The notes under the pieces are model-generated. The model ran no database searches, had not been told where the DNA came from, and saw only the letters and a list, made by a program, of their open reading frames with translations. Position numbers and translations under genes: made by a program. DNA of 64,000 nucleotides, from positions 1 to 64,000 of the forward strand of contig JANYGC010000114.1 of assembly GCA_025359425.1 (NCBI GenBank), in the 5' to 3' direction. Positions 39,608 through 49,306 of this stretch are shown here, piece after piece. The DNA comes from Sphingomonadaceae bacterium. GTDB lineage: Bacteria > Pseudomonadota > Alphaproteobacteria > Sphingomonadales > Sphingomonadaceae. Positions within the stretch are counted from its first letter, which is position 1; the number at the start of each line of letters is the position of its first letter.

Positions 39608-40435
39608 ATGACCAAATTGATGCAAGGCAAACGCGGGCTGATTATGGGCCTGGCGAACGACAAGTCACTGGCTTGGGGGATCGCTCAGAGGCTGGCCGAA
39701 CATGGCGCAGAGCTGGCCTTTTCCTATCAGGGTGAGGCGCTCGAGAAGCGCGTCCGCCCGCTCGCCGGCAGCCTTGGCAGCGACTTCCTGATCCCGTGCG
39801 ACGTCTCTGACATGGCCGCACTCGACGCGACCTTCGCGGCACTCAAGGCGCGGTGGGAAAGCATCGATTTTGTGGTTCATGCGATCGGCTATTCGGACAA
39901 AAACGAATTGCGCGGGCACTATGTCGATACCACTCTCGACAACTTCCTGATGACGATGAACATCTCGGCCTATTCGCTGGTCGCGGTGGCGCAGCGCGCC
40001 TCGGCGATGATGCCGGCGTTCGACCCGGAGACCGGAACGGGCGGCGGTTCGATCCTGACGCTGTCTTACTACGGCGCCGAAAAGGTCATTCCGCATTACA
40101 ATGTGATGGGAGTGGCCAAGGCCGCGCTTGAGGCCAGCGTCAAATACCTCGCCAACGATCTCGGCCCGGTCAACATTCGGGTCAACGCGATCTCGGCCGG
40201 GCCGATCAAGACGCTGGCGGCGAGCGGGATCGGCGATTTCCGCTACATCCTCAAGTGGAACGAATTAAACTCGCCGCTGCGCCGCAACGTCACGATCGAT
40301 GATGTCGGCGGGGCCGGATTGTACCTGCTGTCGGACCTCGCGTCGGGGGTGACGGGCGAAATCCACCATGTCGATGGTGGTTACAATGTGATCGGAATGA
40401 AACAGGAAGACGCGCCGGATATTGCGCTGAGCTAA
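39608..40435 (+). CDS. fabI: Enoyl-[acyl-carrier-protein] reductase
   Basis: GKRGLIMGLANDKSLAWGIAQRLAEHGAELAFSYQGEALEKRV; YYGAEKVIPHYNVMGVAKAALEASVKYLA. Confidence 0.97.
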   Translation: MTKLMQGKRGLIMGLANDKSLAWGIAQRLAEHGAELAFSYQGEALEKRVRPLAGSLGSDFLIPCDVSDMAALDATFAALKARWESIDFVVHAIGYSDKNELRGHYVDTTLDNFLMTMNISAYSLVAVAQRASAMMPAFDPETGTGGGSILTLSYYGAEKVIPHYNVMGVAKAALEASVKYLANDLGPVNIRVNAISAGPIKTLAASGIGDFRYILKWNELNSPLRRNVTIDDVGGAGLYLLSDLASGVTGEIHHVDGGYNVIGMKQEDAPDIALS

Positions 40436-40437
40436 GC

Positions 40438-41001
40438 TCAATTCTTCGGTGGGGCTGGGGCCTGGGTATCGTTGGGGTCTTTGTCGGCTTTGTCTTCCTC
40501 CGCCTTGCGGCGCGCTTCCATCTGCGCTTCGACCGCTTCGACCCGGGCTTGCGTTTCCGCAGCATCGGCATCGATCGTGGCGAGCCGCTTGGCGCGTTCA
40601 TCGGCGATCATCTGGCCGAACTTGATGCCCGGATCGATCTTCTTTTCGGCGTAGGCATCGTTGATCAGCTTGCCCGCGCAGCCGGTCCAGCCGCCCGCGC
40701 CAACCGGCGAGCAGCTCATCGTGCCGGTGCGGCTGACCGTTTCGTATGCCCGCACCTTGTTGTTCCACGCCTCGTTCTGCGGGCTGGAGTGTTCGCGCAG
40801 CGGTTCGGGGATGCGGAAACGCTCGCCCTCGTCCTTGCGCGCGCAGACCGTGATGGTGTCGTCGGTCGATTGCGGGCAGGCGTCCTCACCGAACACGATC
40901 AGCTGGTTGACCTTGGGTTCGGGCGCGTCCTGCGCCATGGCCGGAACCGCGACCAGCGCGGACAGCAACATCGGGGCGAGCATGGCAGTGATCGGGCGCA
41001 T
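40438..41001 (-). CDS. Secreted conserved hypothetical protein
   Basis: Signal peptide; NQLIVFGEDACPQSTDDTITVCARKDEGERFRIPEPLRE motif. Confidence 0.75.
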   Translation of the reverse strand: MRPITAMLAPMLLSALVAVPAMAQDAPEPKVNQLIVFGEDACPQSTDDTITVCARKDEGERFRIPEPLREHSSPQNEAWNNKVRAYETVSRTGTMSCSPVGAGGWTGCAGKLINDAYAEKKIDPGIKFGQMIADERAKRLATIDADAAETQARVEAVEAQMEARRKAEEDKADKDPNDTQAPAPPKN

Positions 41002-41078
41002 CGGTCGGACTCCTGAACGGGCAGCCTACATAGGCATGCCCGGCGCTGAATAACAGATGAAGCCCCGCCGGGTTCCGG

Positions 41079-41594
41079 CTAGATCCGCTCGGCCAGCCGG
41101 ATTGCCAAACGGCACCCGAGCCGGATTGCGCCGGACAGCAGCGGATAGCCCGGCGCCTGCTCGGCCCCATTGGCAAAAGCCACATCGCGGTGCGCGCGTT
41201 CGTCTTCGCGGAACTCGGCGATCATCCCGGACAGTTCCGGATCGCTGTCGCCCAGTTCATCAAGCTGCGCGCTGTAATGCCGGTCGATTTCGGTCTCGAC
41301 TGCCGCAGTGCAAGCCATCGCGGCCTTCGGCCCGATCAAGGCGGTCGCCGCACCGAGCGCGAACCCGGCCACGTCCCACAGCGGCTGCAGCGCGGTCGGC
41401 CGCACACCTCGCTTCGCCATCAGCGCATCGAACTGCGCACGGTGCTCGGCTTCCTGCTCCGCCATGTGGCGAACATCGCCGGCCAGCGGGGCGCGGTCAC
41501 CCATAACCGCTAGCTGCCCCGCATAGATCCGGGTCGCCCCGTATTCGCCGGCCTGATCGACCCGCAACATCCGCGCTCTGGCTTGCGCATTCAT
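41079..41594 (-). CDS. coq7: COQ7-type demethoxyubiquinone hydroxylase
   Basis: MLRVDQAGEYGATRIYAGQL, MAEQEAEHRAQFD, EFREDERAHRDVA di-iron motifs. Confidence 0.94.
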   Translation of the reverse strand: MNAQARARMLRVDQAGEYGATRIYAGQLAVMGDRAPLAGDVRHMAEQEAEHRAQFDALMAKRGVRPTALQPLWDVAGFALGAATALIGPKAAMACTAAVETEIDRHYSAQLDELGDSDPELSGMIAEFREDERAHRDVAFANGAEQAPGYPLLSGAIRLGCRLAIRLAERI

Positions 41595-42082
41595 CGCTTC
41601 ACTCCATCTCCGCGCCGCAGCAGCGCGATTATCAGCAACGCGGCTGGCACCGAGATCAGGAAATTGAACCCGGCGAGCGAGATTCCGAAGAGCGACCACT
41701 GCACCTGGTCGCAGCGGATCATCGGTGCGTTCATGATTGCGTCGAGCGGATCGTCGCCCAGTTTGATCTCACTGGTGCAGGCGGTGAAGCCCTCCCACCA
41801 GCCGTATTCGACCCCGGCATGATAAAGCCCGAGCAACCCGCCCACCATTATCGCCAGCGCTGCAAGCCAGATCAGTCCCTTGGCCGAAGGCCGCAGCAAG
41901 CCCAGCACGGCCAGTCCCAGCGCGGCAAAATGCGGGTAACGCTGCCACCAGCACATCTCGCACGGGTACAGGTGGAAGACATATTGCCCGACATACGCCC
42001 CGCCGAGCAGTGCGACAGGCACGGCAAAGGCCAGTGCCCGCCCGGCTCGGTCGGCCGCTGCGCCGCTTGGCAACATGCTCAC
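41591..42082 (-). CDS. dsbB: Disulfide bond formation protein B
   Basis: HLYPCEMCWWQRYPH; periplasmic CTS and RCD cysteines; 4 TM. Confidence 0.92.
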   Translation of the reverse strand: MSMLPSGAAADRAGRALAFAVPVALLGGAYVGQYVFHLYPCEMCWWQRYPHFAALGLAVLGLLRPSAKGLIWLAALAIMVGGLLGLYHAGVEYGWWEGFTACTSEIKLGDDPLDAIMNAPMIRCDQVQWSLFGISLAGFNFLISVPAALLIIALLRRGDGVKR

Positions 42083-43422
42083 TTGCGCTTGGCCGCCAGC
42101 GCGGGGCGCGCCGTGCGATGCAGCGTCTGGATCGCGTAGTAGAGCTGGAAGTCTTTGATCCCCTTGGCCTTCAGCTCATCGGGAGTCATCTTGAAGCGCG
42201 GATCGTCCTGCCGGTCATTCTCGAGCTTCTTGTCGTCCAGGTTAGCCTCATTGACCAGGTGATGGCGCAGATCACTCTCGCGCATCGTCAGTTCGGCGCG
42301 GCGCCGCGCATCGGGATCGGACAATTGCGGCACGCGAATATCTGGTTCGATCCCGCCTTCCTGCACCGAACGGCCCGACGGGGTGTAATACCGCGCGGTG
42401 GTGATCTTGACCGCGCTGGTGCGGCTGCGGTCGAGGAAGAACAGCGACTGCACCGAGCCCTTACCGAAGGTGCGCTCGCCCATGATCAGCGCGCGGTGCT
42501 GGTCCTGCAGCGCGCCGGCGACGATCTCGGAGGCCGAAGCCGAACCCGCATCGACCAGCACGATCAACGCCAGGCCCTTGGCCATGTCGCCGGGGAACAC
42601 GCTCTCGGCCTTGAAGTATTCGTCCTCGGACGAATCGCGGCCGCGCTGCGAGACGATGTCGCCCTTGGTCAGGAACAGGTCGGACAAGCTCACCGCTTCC
42701 TCCAATTCGCCGCCCGGATTCTCGCGCAGGTCGAGCACCAGCCCTTCGAGTTTGCCGCCCGACTTGGCCTTGAGGTCGGTGATCGCCTTGTTCACATCGT
42801 TGCCCACGTCATTGCTGAATTCGTTGACCGTGATGACGCCGATATTGTCCTTGAGCTCCCAGGTCACCGGTTCGAGCTGGATCACCCCTCGGGTGACGGT
42901 CACGTCGAACGGCTGATCGCGCCCGGCGCGGAAGATCGTCAGGCGGATTTTCGATCCGGCCTCGCCGCGCATCTGCGCCACCGCATCGTCGAGATCGCCG
43001 CCGTAAATCAGCTTGCCGTCAAGGTGAGTGATATAGTCCCCAGCCTTGACCCCGGCGGTTTCGGCCGGACTGCCGCGCATCGGCGAGACGACTTTAACCG
43101 CGCCGTCGTCCATCACCACCGACAGCCCCAGCCCGGAGTAATTCCCGTCGATCATGGTGTTGAGCCGCTGCATCGTCGCGCCCGACAGGAACGAGCTGTG
43201 CGGATCGAGGCTGGCGAGCATACCGTCGATCGCGCCTTCCTCGAGCTTGTTGTCGTCGATTTTCTCGACGTAGCGCAGCTTGACCAGCTGGTAGACGGTG
43301 GCGAGCCGCTCGAACTGGGCGGCCGAGCGCGCATCGACCGCGGCGAGGCCGGCGGTGGTCGCAGGGATCAGCGAAACCGCACTGATCAGCAGGGCGGCGC
43401 GAAACAGGGGAACAATCTTCAT
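42079..43422 (-). CDS. ctpA: S41 family carboxy-terminal processing peptidase
   Basis: PDZ YSGLGLSVVMDDGAVKVVSPMRGSPAETAGVKAGD; LVLDLRENPGGELEEAV; DAGSASASEIVAGALQ. Confidence 0.95.
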   Translation of the reverse strand: MKIVPLFRAALLISAVSLIPATTAGLAAVDARSAAQFERLATVYQLVKLRYVEKIDDNKLEEGAIDGMLASLDPHSSFLSGATMQRLNTMIDGNYSGLGLSVVMDDGAVKVVSPMRGSPAETAGVKAGDYITHLDGKLIYGGDLDDAVAQMRGEAGSKIRLTIFRAGRDQPFDVTVTRGVIQLEPVTWELKDNIGVITVNEFSNDVGNDVNKAITDLKAKSGGKLEGLVLDLRENPGGELEEAVSLSDLFLTKGDIVSQRGRDSSEDEYFKAESVFPGDMAKGLALIVLVDAGSASASEIVAGALQDQHRALIMGERTFGKGSVQSLFFLDRSRTSAVKITTARYYTPSGRSVQEGGIEPDIRVPQLSDPDARRRAELTMRESDLRHHLVNEANLDDKKLENDRQDDPRFKMTPDELKAKGIKDFQLYYAIQTLHRTARPALAAKRK

Positions 43423-43449
43423 GGGTCTAGCGCCTCTGGCATTTGTGCG

Positions 43450-43484
43450 TCTTCTATCTTCGATCTTCTATCTTCTATCTTCTA
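43450..43484. repeat. Heptanucleotide tandem repeat TCTTCTA x5 (one variant unit)
   Basis: TCTTCTA TCTTCGA TCTTCTA TCTTCTA TCTTCTA, 28-62 bp upstream of ctpA start (minus strand TAGAAGA units). Confidence 0.92.
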
Positions 43485-43549
43485 TCGCGCACCCATATCG
43501 CGCACTGCGGGTTAACGCCAGATGGCGCGTCGGCGGAGAATTTGGGGGG

Positions 43550-44776
43550 TCACCCCCGGATGAAGTCGAGCGGATTGACCGGCACGCCTTGTCGCCGCAG
43601 TTCCAGTGTGAGCAGCGGGCGGTCGGGCCCGGCGCGGCCGAGCGAACCGCCGGCCACCAGTTGCTCGCCCACCTGGCAATCGAGCTGGCTGAGGCCGGTG
43701 ACCAGCGAGCTCCAGCCGCCGCCGTGCTCGATGATCACGATCAGCCCATAACCACGGTAGGGCCCGGCAAACGCCACCCGCCCGGCGCCGGGAGCAACGA
43801 CTTGCGCACCGCCCATGGATAGAATCGAAATCCCGCGCGATGGCGCCTGACCCGCAACCACGCTGCCAAACCCGGTGACCAGCCGGCCGGCCGCCGGAAG
43901 CATATAGCGCGGCGGGGCATCGCTGGGCGGCGGACTGGGCGCTTGATCGGTCGGAGCGCGCGCAGCCTGGGGCTGCGCGGGGCGCAGAACCGGTCCGGGC
44001 AAGGCCGCGAGCTGATCGCGCACTGCCCCGGCCTTGGCCAGATCGCCGACCAGCGAAATCAAGTCGCGCGCTTGTTCGGCCAGCGCCAAAGCCCGCTCGC
44101 TCTCGCGGTTGGCAGCGCCGCTCGCCTGAACCGAGGCAAGCCGTTGACGCTCTTCGATCACACCGAGTTCGGCGCGGCGTTGCGCAAGTTCGGCCTGGCC
44201 CGCGCGCAAGGCTGCACTGGCCTGCTGCGCCCGCGCCGCGAGGGCCTTGCCGCGTTCGATCGCTTGGCGCAGCCCGGCGGTGCGCCGCGCCACTTCGGGC
44301 AGCAAGGTTTCCAGCACGGCACGCAGATAGACCGCCTCGCGCAGCGACCCCGGGCGCAGCAGCGATAGCAGCGGCGGGCGGCGGGTCAGCCGCTGCAGCG
44401 CGGCGGTCAATTCGATCAGGGGTTGCTGTTTTTGCGCCAGTTCGGCGCGCCACCTGGTTTGGTCCTGCGCAATCAGCCGCAATTGCGCTTCGTTGGCAGC
44501 GATCTGCGCCTCGCTCTCCTGCACGCGGGCGGCGAGCGCAGCGGCTTCCTGCGCGGTCTTGTCGGCGGCGGCGGTCGCGGTGGCGGCTCCGGCTTCGAGC
44601 ACTTCGGCGCGCTTGCGCGCTTCGGCCCCCTGCGTCTGCGCGCGGGTCAGGGCGGCGGCGGCATCTTCCGCCGTATCGATCCCGGCCGGGGTTTGCGCCA
44701 TGCTGCCGCCGAGCAGTGCCAGCGCGGCGAGCGGCGCGAGCAGCAAAGTATGCGGTAGCTTAAGGCGCGGCATCAT
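43550..44776 (-). CDS. Murein hydrolase activator, EnvC-like (coiled coil + M23 domain)
   Basis: Signal peptide, long coiled coil, GRLVTGFGSV...GAGRVAFAGPYRGYGLIVIIEHGGGWSSLVTGLSQ. Confidence 0.88.
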   Translation of the reverse strand: MMPRLKLPHTLLLAPLAALALLGGSMAQTPAGIDTAEDAAAALTRAQTQGAEARKRAEVLEAGAATATAAADKTAQEAAALAARVQESEAQIAANEAQLRLIAQDQTRWRAELAQKQQPLIELTAALQRLTRRPPLLSLLRPGSLREAVYLRAVLETLLPEVARRTAGLRQAIERGKALAARAQQASAALRAGQAELAQRRAELGVIEERQRLASVQASGAANRESERALALAEQARDLISLVGDLAKAGAVRDQLAALPGPVLRPAQPQAARAPTDQAPSPPPSDAPPRYMLPAAGRLVTGFGSVVAGQAPSRGISILSMGGAQVVAPGAGRVAFAGPYRGYGLIVIIEHGGGWSSLVTGLSQLDCQVGEQLVAGGSLGRAGPDRPLLTLELRRQGVPVNPLDFIRG

Positions 44777-44784
44777 GCCCGTTG

Positions 44785-45207
44785 TTATCCCGAACGATGG
44801 TAGGGGTGACCAGCAAGAATGCTGGTCGCGCGCCACAATTGTTCGGCGAGCATCGCGCGGGCCAGCAGATGCGGCCAGGTCATCGCGCCCAACCCGAGCA
44901 GCAAGTCGGCCGAAGCGCGCGCAGCGGCGCCGTGTCCGTCGGCGGCACCGATCAGGAAGCGCGCCTCACGCACCCCTTCATCGCGCCACTTGCCAAGCAG
45001 CGCGGCGAGTTGTTCCGAAGTCAGTTGCTGCCCGTGCTCGTCGAGCAAGACTTCGCGGCTCGGCTTCAAGGGCGCCGGCAGCGTGCCGCCGACATCGGGT
45101 AGCTCGGTGAGCTTGTGCGGCCAGGCGAGGCGCTTGGTGTAACGCTCGTACAGGTCGGCTTCCGGCGAACGACCGATCTTCCCGCGGACGATTACATGCA
45201 GTTGCAT
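44785..45207 (-). CDS. rlmH: 23S rRNA (pseudouridine(1915)-N(3))-methyltransferase
   Basis: YTKRL, FLIGAADGHG, MTWPHLLARAMLAEQLWRATSILAGHPYHR. Confidence 0.95.
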   Translation of the reverse strand: MQLHVIVRGKIGRSPEADLYERYTKRLAWPHKLTELPDVGGTLPAPLKPSREVLLDEHGQQLTSEQLAALLGKWRDEGVREARFLIGAADGHGAAARASADLLLGLGAMTWPHLLARAMLAEQLWRATSILAGHPYHRSG

Positions 45208-45235
45208 GGAGGTATCCAATTGCCTCCCGGAATAA

Positions 45236-45649
45236 TCAGGCCGAACCCGAATCGCCGAACGCCCACATCCGCTCGAGATTGTAGAAGGTGCGCACTTCAG
45301 GGCGGAACAGATGGACGACCACGTCGCCAGCATCGACCAGCACCCAGTCAGCGGCGGGCAGACCTTCGATTCTGACGTGGCCGAAGCCGCCATGCTTGAT
45401 CCGCTCGGCCAGCTTCTGCGCCATCGCCGCAACCTGCCTGGTCGAGCGCCCCGAGGCGATCACCATGTGATCGGCGATCGAACTTTTTCCTTCAAGCGGA
45501 ATCGAGACGAGCTCCTGCGCCTGGTCATCGTCGAGCGAGTGCAGGATCAGCGCATGCAAGGAGCCGGGCTCGGCCTCGGGCAGCGGCAGGCCGTGGTTTG
45601 CAGCAAGGTCGGGACCGGTCGGGGCCATATCGGGTGAATTGGGCGTCAT
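45236..45649 (-). CDS. rsfS: Ribosome silencing factor
   Basis: SIADHMVIASGRSTRQVAAMAQKL, IEGLPAADWVLVDAGDVVVHLFRPEVRTFYNLERMW. Confidence 0.95.
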   Translation of the reverse strand: MTPNSPDMAPTGPDLAANHGLPLPEAEPGSLHALILHSLDDDQAQELVSIPLEGKSSIADHMVIASGRSTRQVAAMAQKLAERIKHGGFGHVRIEGLPAADWVLVDAGDVVVHLFRPEVRTFYNLERMWAFGDSGSA

Positions 45650-45689
45650 TTAAGCGGAAACACTTCCTCTGGGCGGGCTTCGCGGGGAA

Positions 45690-46376
45690 TCATGCGATGT
45701 CGGGATCGACGGGATGGTGCGTCAGGGGATCGCGCCGGGCATGGCCGGCCCAATTGAACTGGGGGCGGCGCGCCCATTCTGGATCGGCGGCGCGCAATGC
45801 GGTGGCCGAGCGCGAATCTGGATCAAAACGCAAATATATCAGCGCGGGTGCGCTCCATCCTGCCCGGGTGTTCAAGCTGGCGGGCGGCCGACGAAATCGA
45901 CCGAGCCAGGCACCCGCGGGGCTCGCCAGTGCAGCGCCCTCATAGCCCGGACGCGCGATAACCGCAATCGGCATGGTACGGGCGATTGCGCGCCAGCGCC
46001 GCCAGCGATGAAACTGCGCCAGATTGTCGCTACCCATCAGCCACACGAACTGCGCCTTCGGGTAACGTCGCCGCAGCGCGCGCAGCGTATCGAGCGTGTA
46101 GCGCGTACCCAGTTCGGCCTCAATCGCGGTGGGCACGATACGGCTGCGCCGCGCCTGATTTCGCGCCGAGGCGAGCCGCGCAGCGAGCGGAGCCATCCCA
46201 GCCTTGGACTTGAGTGGATTGCCCGGCGAGACCAGCCACCACACGGCGTCAAGGTTCAGCGCGCGCATTGCGAACAGGCTGATCGCGCGGTGCCCGCCAT
46301 GCGCCGGGTTGAAACTCCCGCCCAGGAGTCCGATTCGGGTCAGGGCCGGATCTGCCCGGATCCACGCACCAGCCAT
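45690..46376 (-). CDS. nadD: Nicotinate-nucleotide adenylyltransferase
   Basis: IGLLGGSFNPAHGGHRAISLFA; FVWLMGSDNLAQFHRW; start uncertain (overlaps proA). Confidence 0.93.
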   Translation of the reverse strand: MAGAWIRADPALTRIGLLGGSFNPAHGGHRAISLFAMRALNLDAVWWLVSPGNPLKSKAGMAPLAARLASARNQARRSRIVPTAIEAELGTRYTLDTLRALRRRYPKAQFVWLMGSDNLAQFHRWRRWRAIARTMPIAVIARPGYEGAALASPAGAWLGRFRRPPASLNTRAGWSAPALIYLRFDPDSRSATALRAADPEWARRPQFNWAGHARRDPLTHHPVDPDIA

Positions 46377-47614
46377 TTGTAGGTGGTCAGGCCCTCCAGC
46401 GCGACCGGCCCGCGCGCATGGAGTCGCCCGGTGGCAATGCCGATCTCCGCCCCGAGCCCGAATTCGCCGCCATCGGCAAATTGCGAAGAGGCATTGGCCA
46501 TGACGATTGCACTGTCGACCTCGGCCAGAAAGCGTTCGTACGTCGCCGCGTCTTCGCTGACGATCACATCGGTGTGCGCGGAGGAATGGCGCGCAATGTG
46601 CGCCAGCGCGTCGTCGAGCCCATCGACGACCGCAACCGAGAGCACTGCGTCGAGATATTCGGTGTCCCAGTCATTGGCGCTTGCCGGGATGATTCGCGGG
46701 TCGAGCGCGCGCGCGCGCGCATCGCCGCGCAGTTCGCAGCCTGCCTCAAGCAAACCCGCCAAAACAGCGGGCGAGGCGGGAAACTGGGCGTCGAGCAGCA
46801 ATGTCTCCATCGACCCACAGACACCGGTTCGGCGCAACTTGGCGTTGAGCGCAATGGCTGCTGCTTTGGCCGGGTCGGCCGCGGCATGGATGAAAGTGTG
46901 GCAAATCCCGTCGAGGTGCGCGAGCACCGGAACCCGCGCATCGGCCTGGACCCGCGCGACCAGGCTCTTGCCCCCGCGGGGAACAATCAGGTCGATCTGG
47001 CCCGCTGCGGCGAGCATCGCGCCAACAACCGCACGGTCCTGAGTCGGCACCAGCTGGACGACCTCGGCGGGGATGCCCGCCGAGACCAACCCAGCGCTCA
47101 GCGCGGCATGGATCGCCCGGTTCGAATGCACCGCTTCGCTCCCTCCGCGCAGCAGCACTGCGTTACCCGAAGCGAGACACAGCGCGGCCGCATCAGCGGT
47201 GACGTTGGGGCGGCTTTCGTAGACAATCCCGATCACCCCGATCGGCACCCGCACCCGGCTGAGCGCAAGCCCGCTCGGTGCGGTGCTTGAATCGATTATT
47301 TGACCGACCGGATCGGGCAATGCCGCGATCTGGTCGAGCGCCTCGGCGATCGCTTCAACCCGCGGCGGATCAAGCTTCAATCGGTCGAGCATCGCCCCCG
47401 ACAGCCCCGCCGCCGCGCCGGCAGTCATGTCGCGGGCATTGGCGGCCAGAACCGCCGGTTCAGCACCGCGCAAAGCTGCCGCCGCAGCCCGCAAAGCCGC
47501 AGCTTTGCTCGCCGAATCGAGTCCGGCCAGCAATCGCTGCGCGGTGCGGCCCGCTGCGGCCAGCCGGGCGATCAGTTCTGCAGGGGTTTCGGCCGCAGCC
47601 GCAGGCGCTGTCAT
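46340..47614 (-). CDS. proA: Glutamate-5-semialdehyde dehydrogenase
   Basis: VRVPIGVIGIVYESRPNVTADAAALCLASGNAVLLRGGSEA; NASSQFADGGEFGLGAEIGIATGRLHARGPVALEGLTTYKW. Confidence 0.97.
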   Translation of the reverse strand: MTAPAAAAETPAELIARLAAAGRTAQRLLAGLDSASKAAALRAAAAALRGAEPAVLAANARDMTAGAAAGLSGAMLDRLKLDPPRVEAIAEALDQIAALPDPVGQIIDSSTAPSGLALSRVRVPIGVIGIVYESRPNVTADAAALCLASGNAVLLRGGSEAVHSNRAIHAALSAGLVSAGIPAEVVQLVPTQDRAVVGAMLAAAGQIDLIVPRGGKSLVARVQADARVPVLAHLDGICHTFIHAAADPAKAAAIALNAKLRRTGVCGSMETLLLDAQFPASPAVLAGLLEAGCELRGDARARALDPRIIPASANDWDTEYLDAVLSVAVVDGLDDALAHIARHSSAHTDVIVSEDAATYERFLAEVDSAIVMANASSQFADGGEFGLGAEIGIATGRLHARGPVALEGLTTYKWLVRGSGQIRP

Positions 47615-47775
47615 TCCGCGCGCCTATCACTCTGCGGTGCGCTTGTCACCGCCGCCAAACGACTCGTCCCGCGAGTCTTTCGACTCGGCGAGTCCGGGTT
47701 GCAATCGATTCGCTTACCCCGCTGCAAGCTGCTAGCGGCGCGCTTGCAAAGTTCAAACGAGGGACTGGGGTCGTC

Positions 47776-48945
47776 TTGAAAAGCACAGCCGTTGGCAGGG
47801 TTACAACCCGCCTGCGGACATGGTTCCCGGATCGCGAATTCTTCATGCGGTCCCAGGGGCAAGTCCGTTTTATCAAAATCAGTTCGCGCACCCAGCTGCT
47901 TGCTGCCGGTGCCGTCACCGCCTTGCTGCTGGTGTGGATGCTGACCATGGCGGCGATGACGCTGTCGAGTTACATCTCCAACCGCGACCGCAGCTCGCTG
48001 CTGCAACGCGAGGCCAAGGTTGCCACTTCGGAAAGCCGCCTCAATGCCTATGGCAACGACATCGGTAAGGTCGCCGATGATCTGAAGCGCCGGCAGGACT
48101 TCATCGAAAAGACCAGCCAGGCCGTTTTCGGCGACTTGCCCAAGGACGCCAAGGCTGGCGAATCCGTTTCAAACAGCGCGAGCGAAGCCGCGCAGACCGT
48201 GAAGAAGGTCAGCATGGCGATCCCGCAGGCCGCGCAGTTGGCTGAAATCGAGGGACGCCAGCTGTCGCTGATCGAAGGCCTGACCCGGCTCGCCGATCGC
48301 CGTTCGGCCATCGCCGAAGCAAAACTTGCCAGCTTGGGTCTGAACCCGCAGGCGGCGCTGGCCTCGCTTAACGACAAGGCGGCGCAGGGTGGTCCCTTGT
48401 TGACTCTCGCAACCTCAGCCGACGGTTCGATCGATCCGCGCTTCCAGCGCTTCGGGCTGAGCCTGGCGCGGATGGACGTGCTCGAACGCAGCGTGGCACG
48501 GCTGCCGCAAGTGCTGCCCGCCAGCCTTGAATACATTTCATCCGGCTTCGGCTTCCGCGTCGATCCATTTAACGGCGCGGGCGCATTCCATCCGGGGCTC
48601 GATTTCCGCGGACCGATCGGTGCGCCGATCTACGCGGCCGCGCGCGGTACGGTCAGCTTTGTCGGCCAGCGCTCGGGCTATGGCAATTGTGTCGAGATCG
48701 ATCACGGCAACGGCCTGATCACACGCTATGCTCACATGTCTGGCTTCCGCACGACCATTGGCAAGGCGGTCCAGCCGGGCGAAGTCATTGGGCTGATCGG
48801 CTCGACCGGCCGTTCGACCGGACCACACCTGCACTTCGAAGTGCGGATCAACGACCGCCCGGTCAATCCCCGCCCCTTCCTGGAGGCCGTTCCCCATGTT
48901 CTCGAAAAAACCGGGCAGCCCGCTGCCCCGAAATCTGCAAGGTAG
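47776..48945 (+). CDS. M23 family metallopeptidase with N-terminal TM and coiled coil
   Basis: GFGFRVDPFNGAGAFHPGLDFRGPIGAPIYAAARGTVSFVGQRSGYGNCVEIDHGNGLITRYAHMS...GRSTGPHLHFEVR; TTG start 47776 or ATG 47845. Confidence 0.92.
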   Translation: MKSTAVGRVTTRLRTWFPDREFFMRSQGQVRFIKISSRTQLLAAGAVTALLLVWMLTMAAMTLSSYISNRDRSSLLQREAKVATSESRLNAYGNDIGKVADDLKRRQDFIEKTSQAVFGDLPKDAKAGESVSNSASEAAQTVKKVSMAIPQAAQLAEIEGRQLSLIEGLTRLADRRSAIAEAKLASLGLNPQAALASLNDKAAQGGPLLTLATSADGSIDPRFQRFGLSLARMDVLERSVARLPQVLPASLEYISSGFGFRVDPFNGAGAFHPGLDFRGPIGAPIYAAARGTVSFVGQRSGYGNCVEIDHGNGLITRYAHMSGFRTTIGKAVQPGEVIGLIGSTGRSTGPHLHFEVRINDRPVNPRPFLEAVPHVLEKTGQPAAPKSAR

Positions 48946-49306
48946 CTCAATGGCCAATTCGACTTTCTCGGTGTTCGGACCCGATATCCGCATCAAGGGC
49001 AACGTCGCCGCCTCGGCCGACCTGCATATCGACGGACACGTCGAAGGCGATGTCAGCTGCACGTCGCTGGTCCAGGGCGAAAGCGGCGAAATCGTCGGGG
49101 GGGTGACTGCGGAAACCGCGCGCCTGTCGGGCATCGTGCGCGGCACGATCACCGTGCGCGAACTGGTGGTGCTGAAGAGCGCGCGGATCTCCGGCGATGT
49201 CCATTATGACGCGCTGACAATCGAGCAGGGCGCGCAAGTCGACGGACGCTTTGCACCGCGCGCCGTTGCGGAAGAAAGCTCGGTCGTCACTCTCGCTGCG
49301 AGCTAG
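48896..49306 (+). CDS. Bactofilin family cytoskeletal protein
   Basis: STFSVFGPDIRIKGNVAASADLHIDGHVEGDVSCTSLVQGESGEIVGGVTAE; alternative start 48950. Confidence 0.93.
   Translation: MFSKKPGSPLPRNLQGSSMANSTFSVFGPDIRIKGNVAASADLHIDGHVEGDVSCTSLVQGESGEIVGGVTAETARLSGIVRGTITVRELVVLKSARISGDVHYDALTIEQGAQVDGRFAPRAVAEESSVVTLAAS

Noticed and set aside
42010-43515. 501-aa ORF antisense to the S41 peptidase
   Set aside because: Shadow ORF; includes translated heptanucleotide repeat (SSIFDLLSSIFY)
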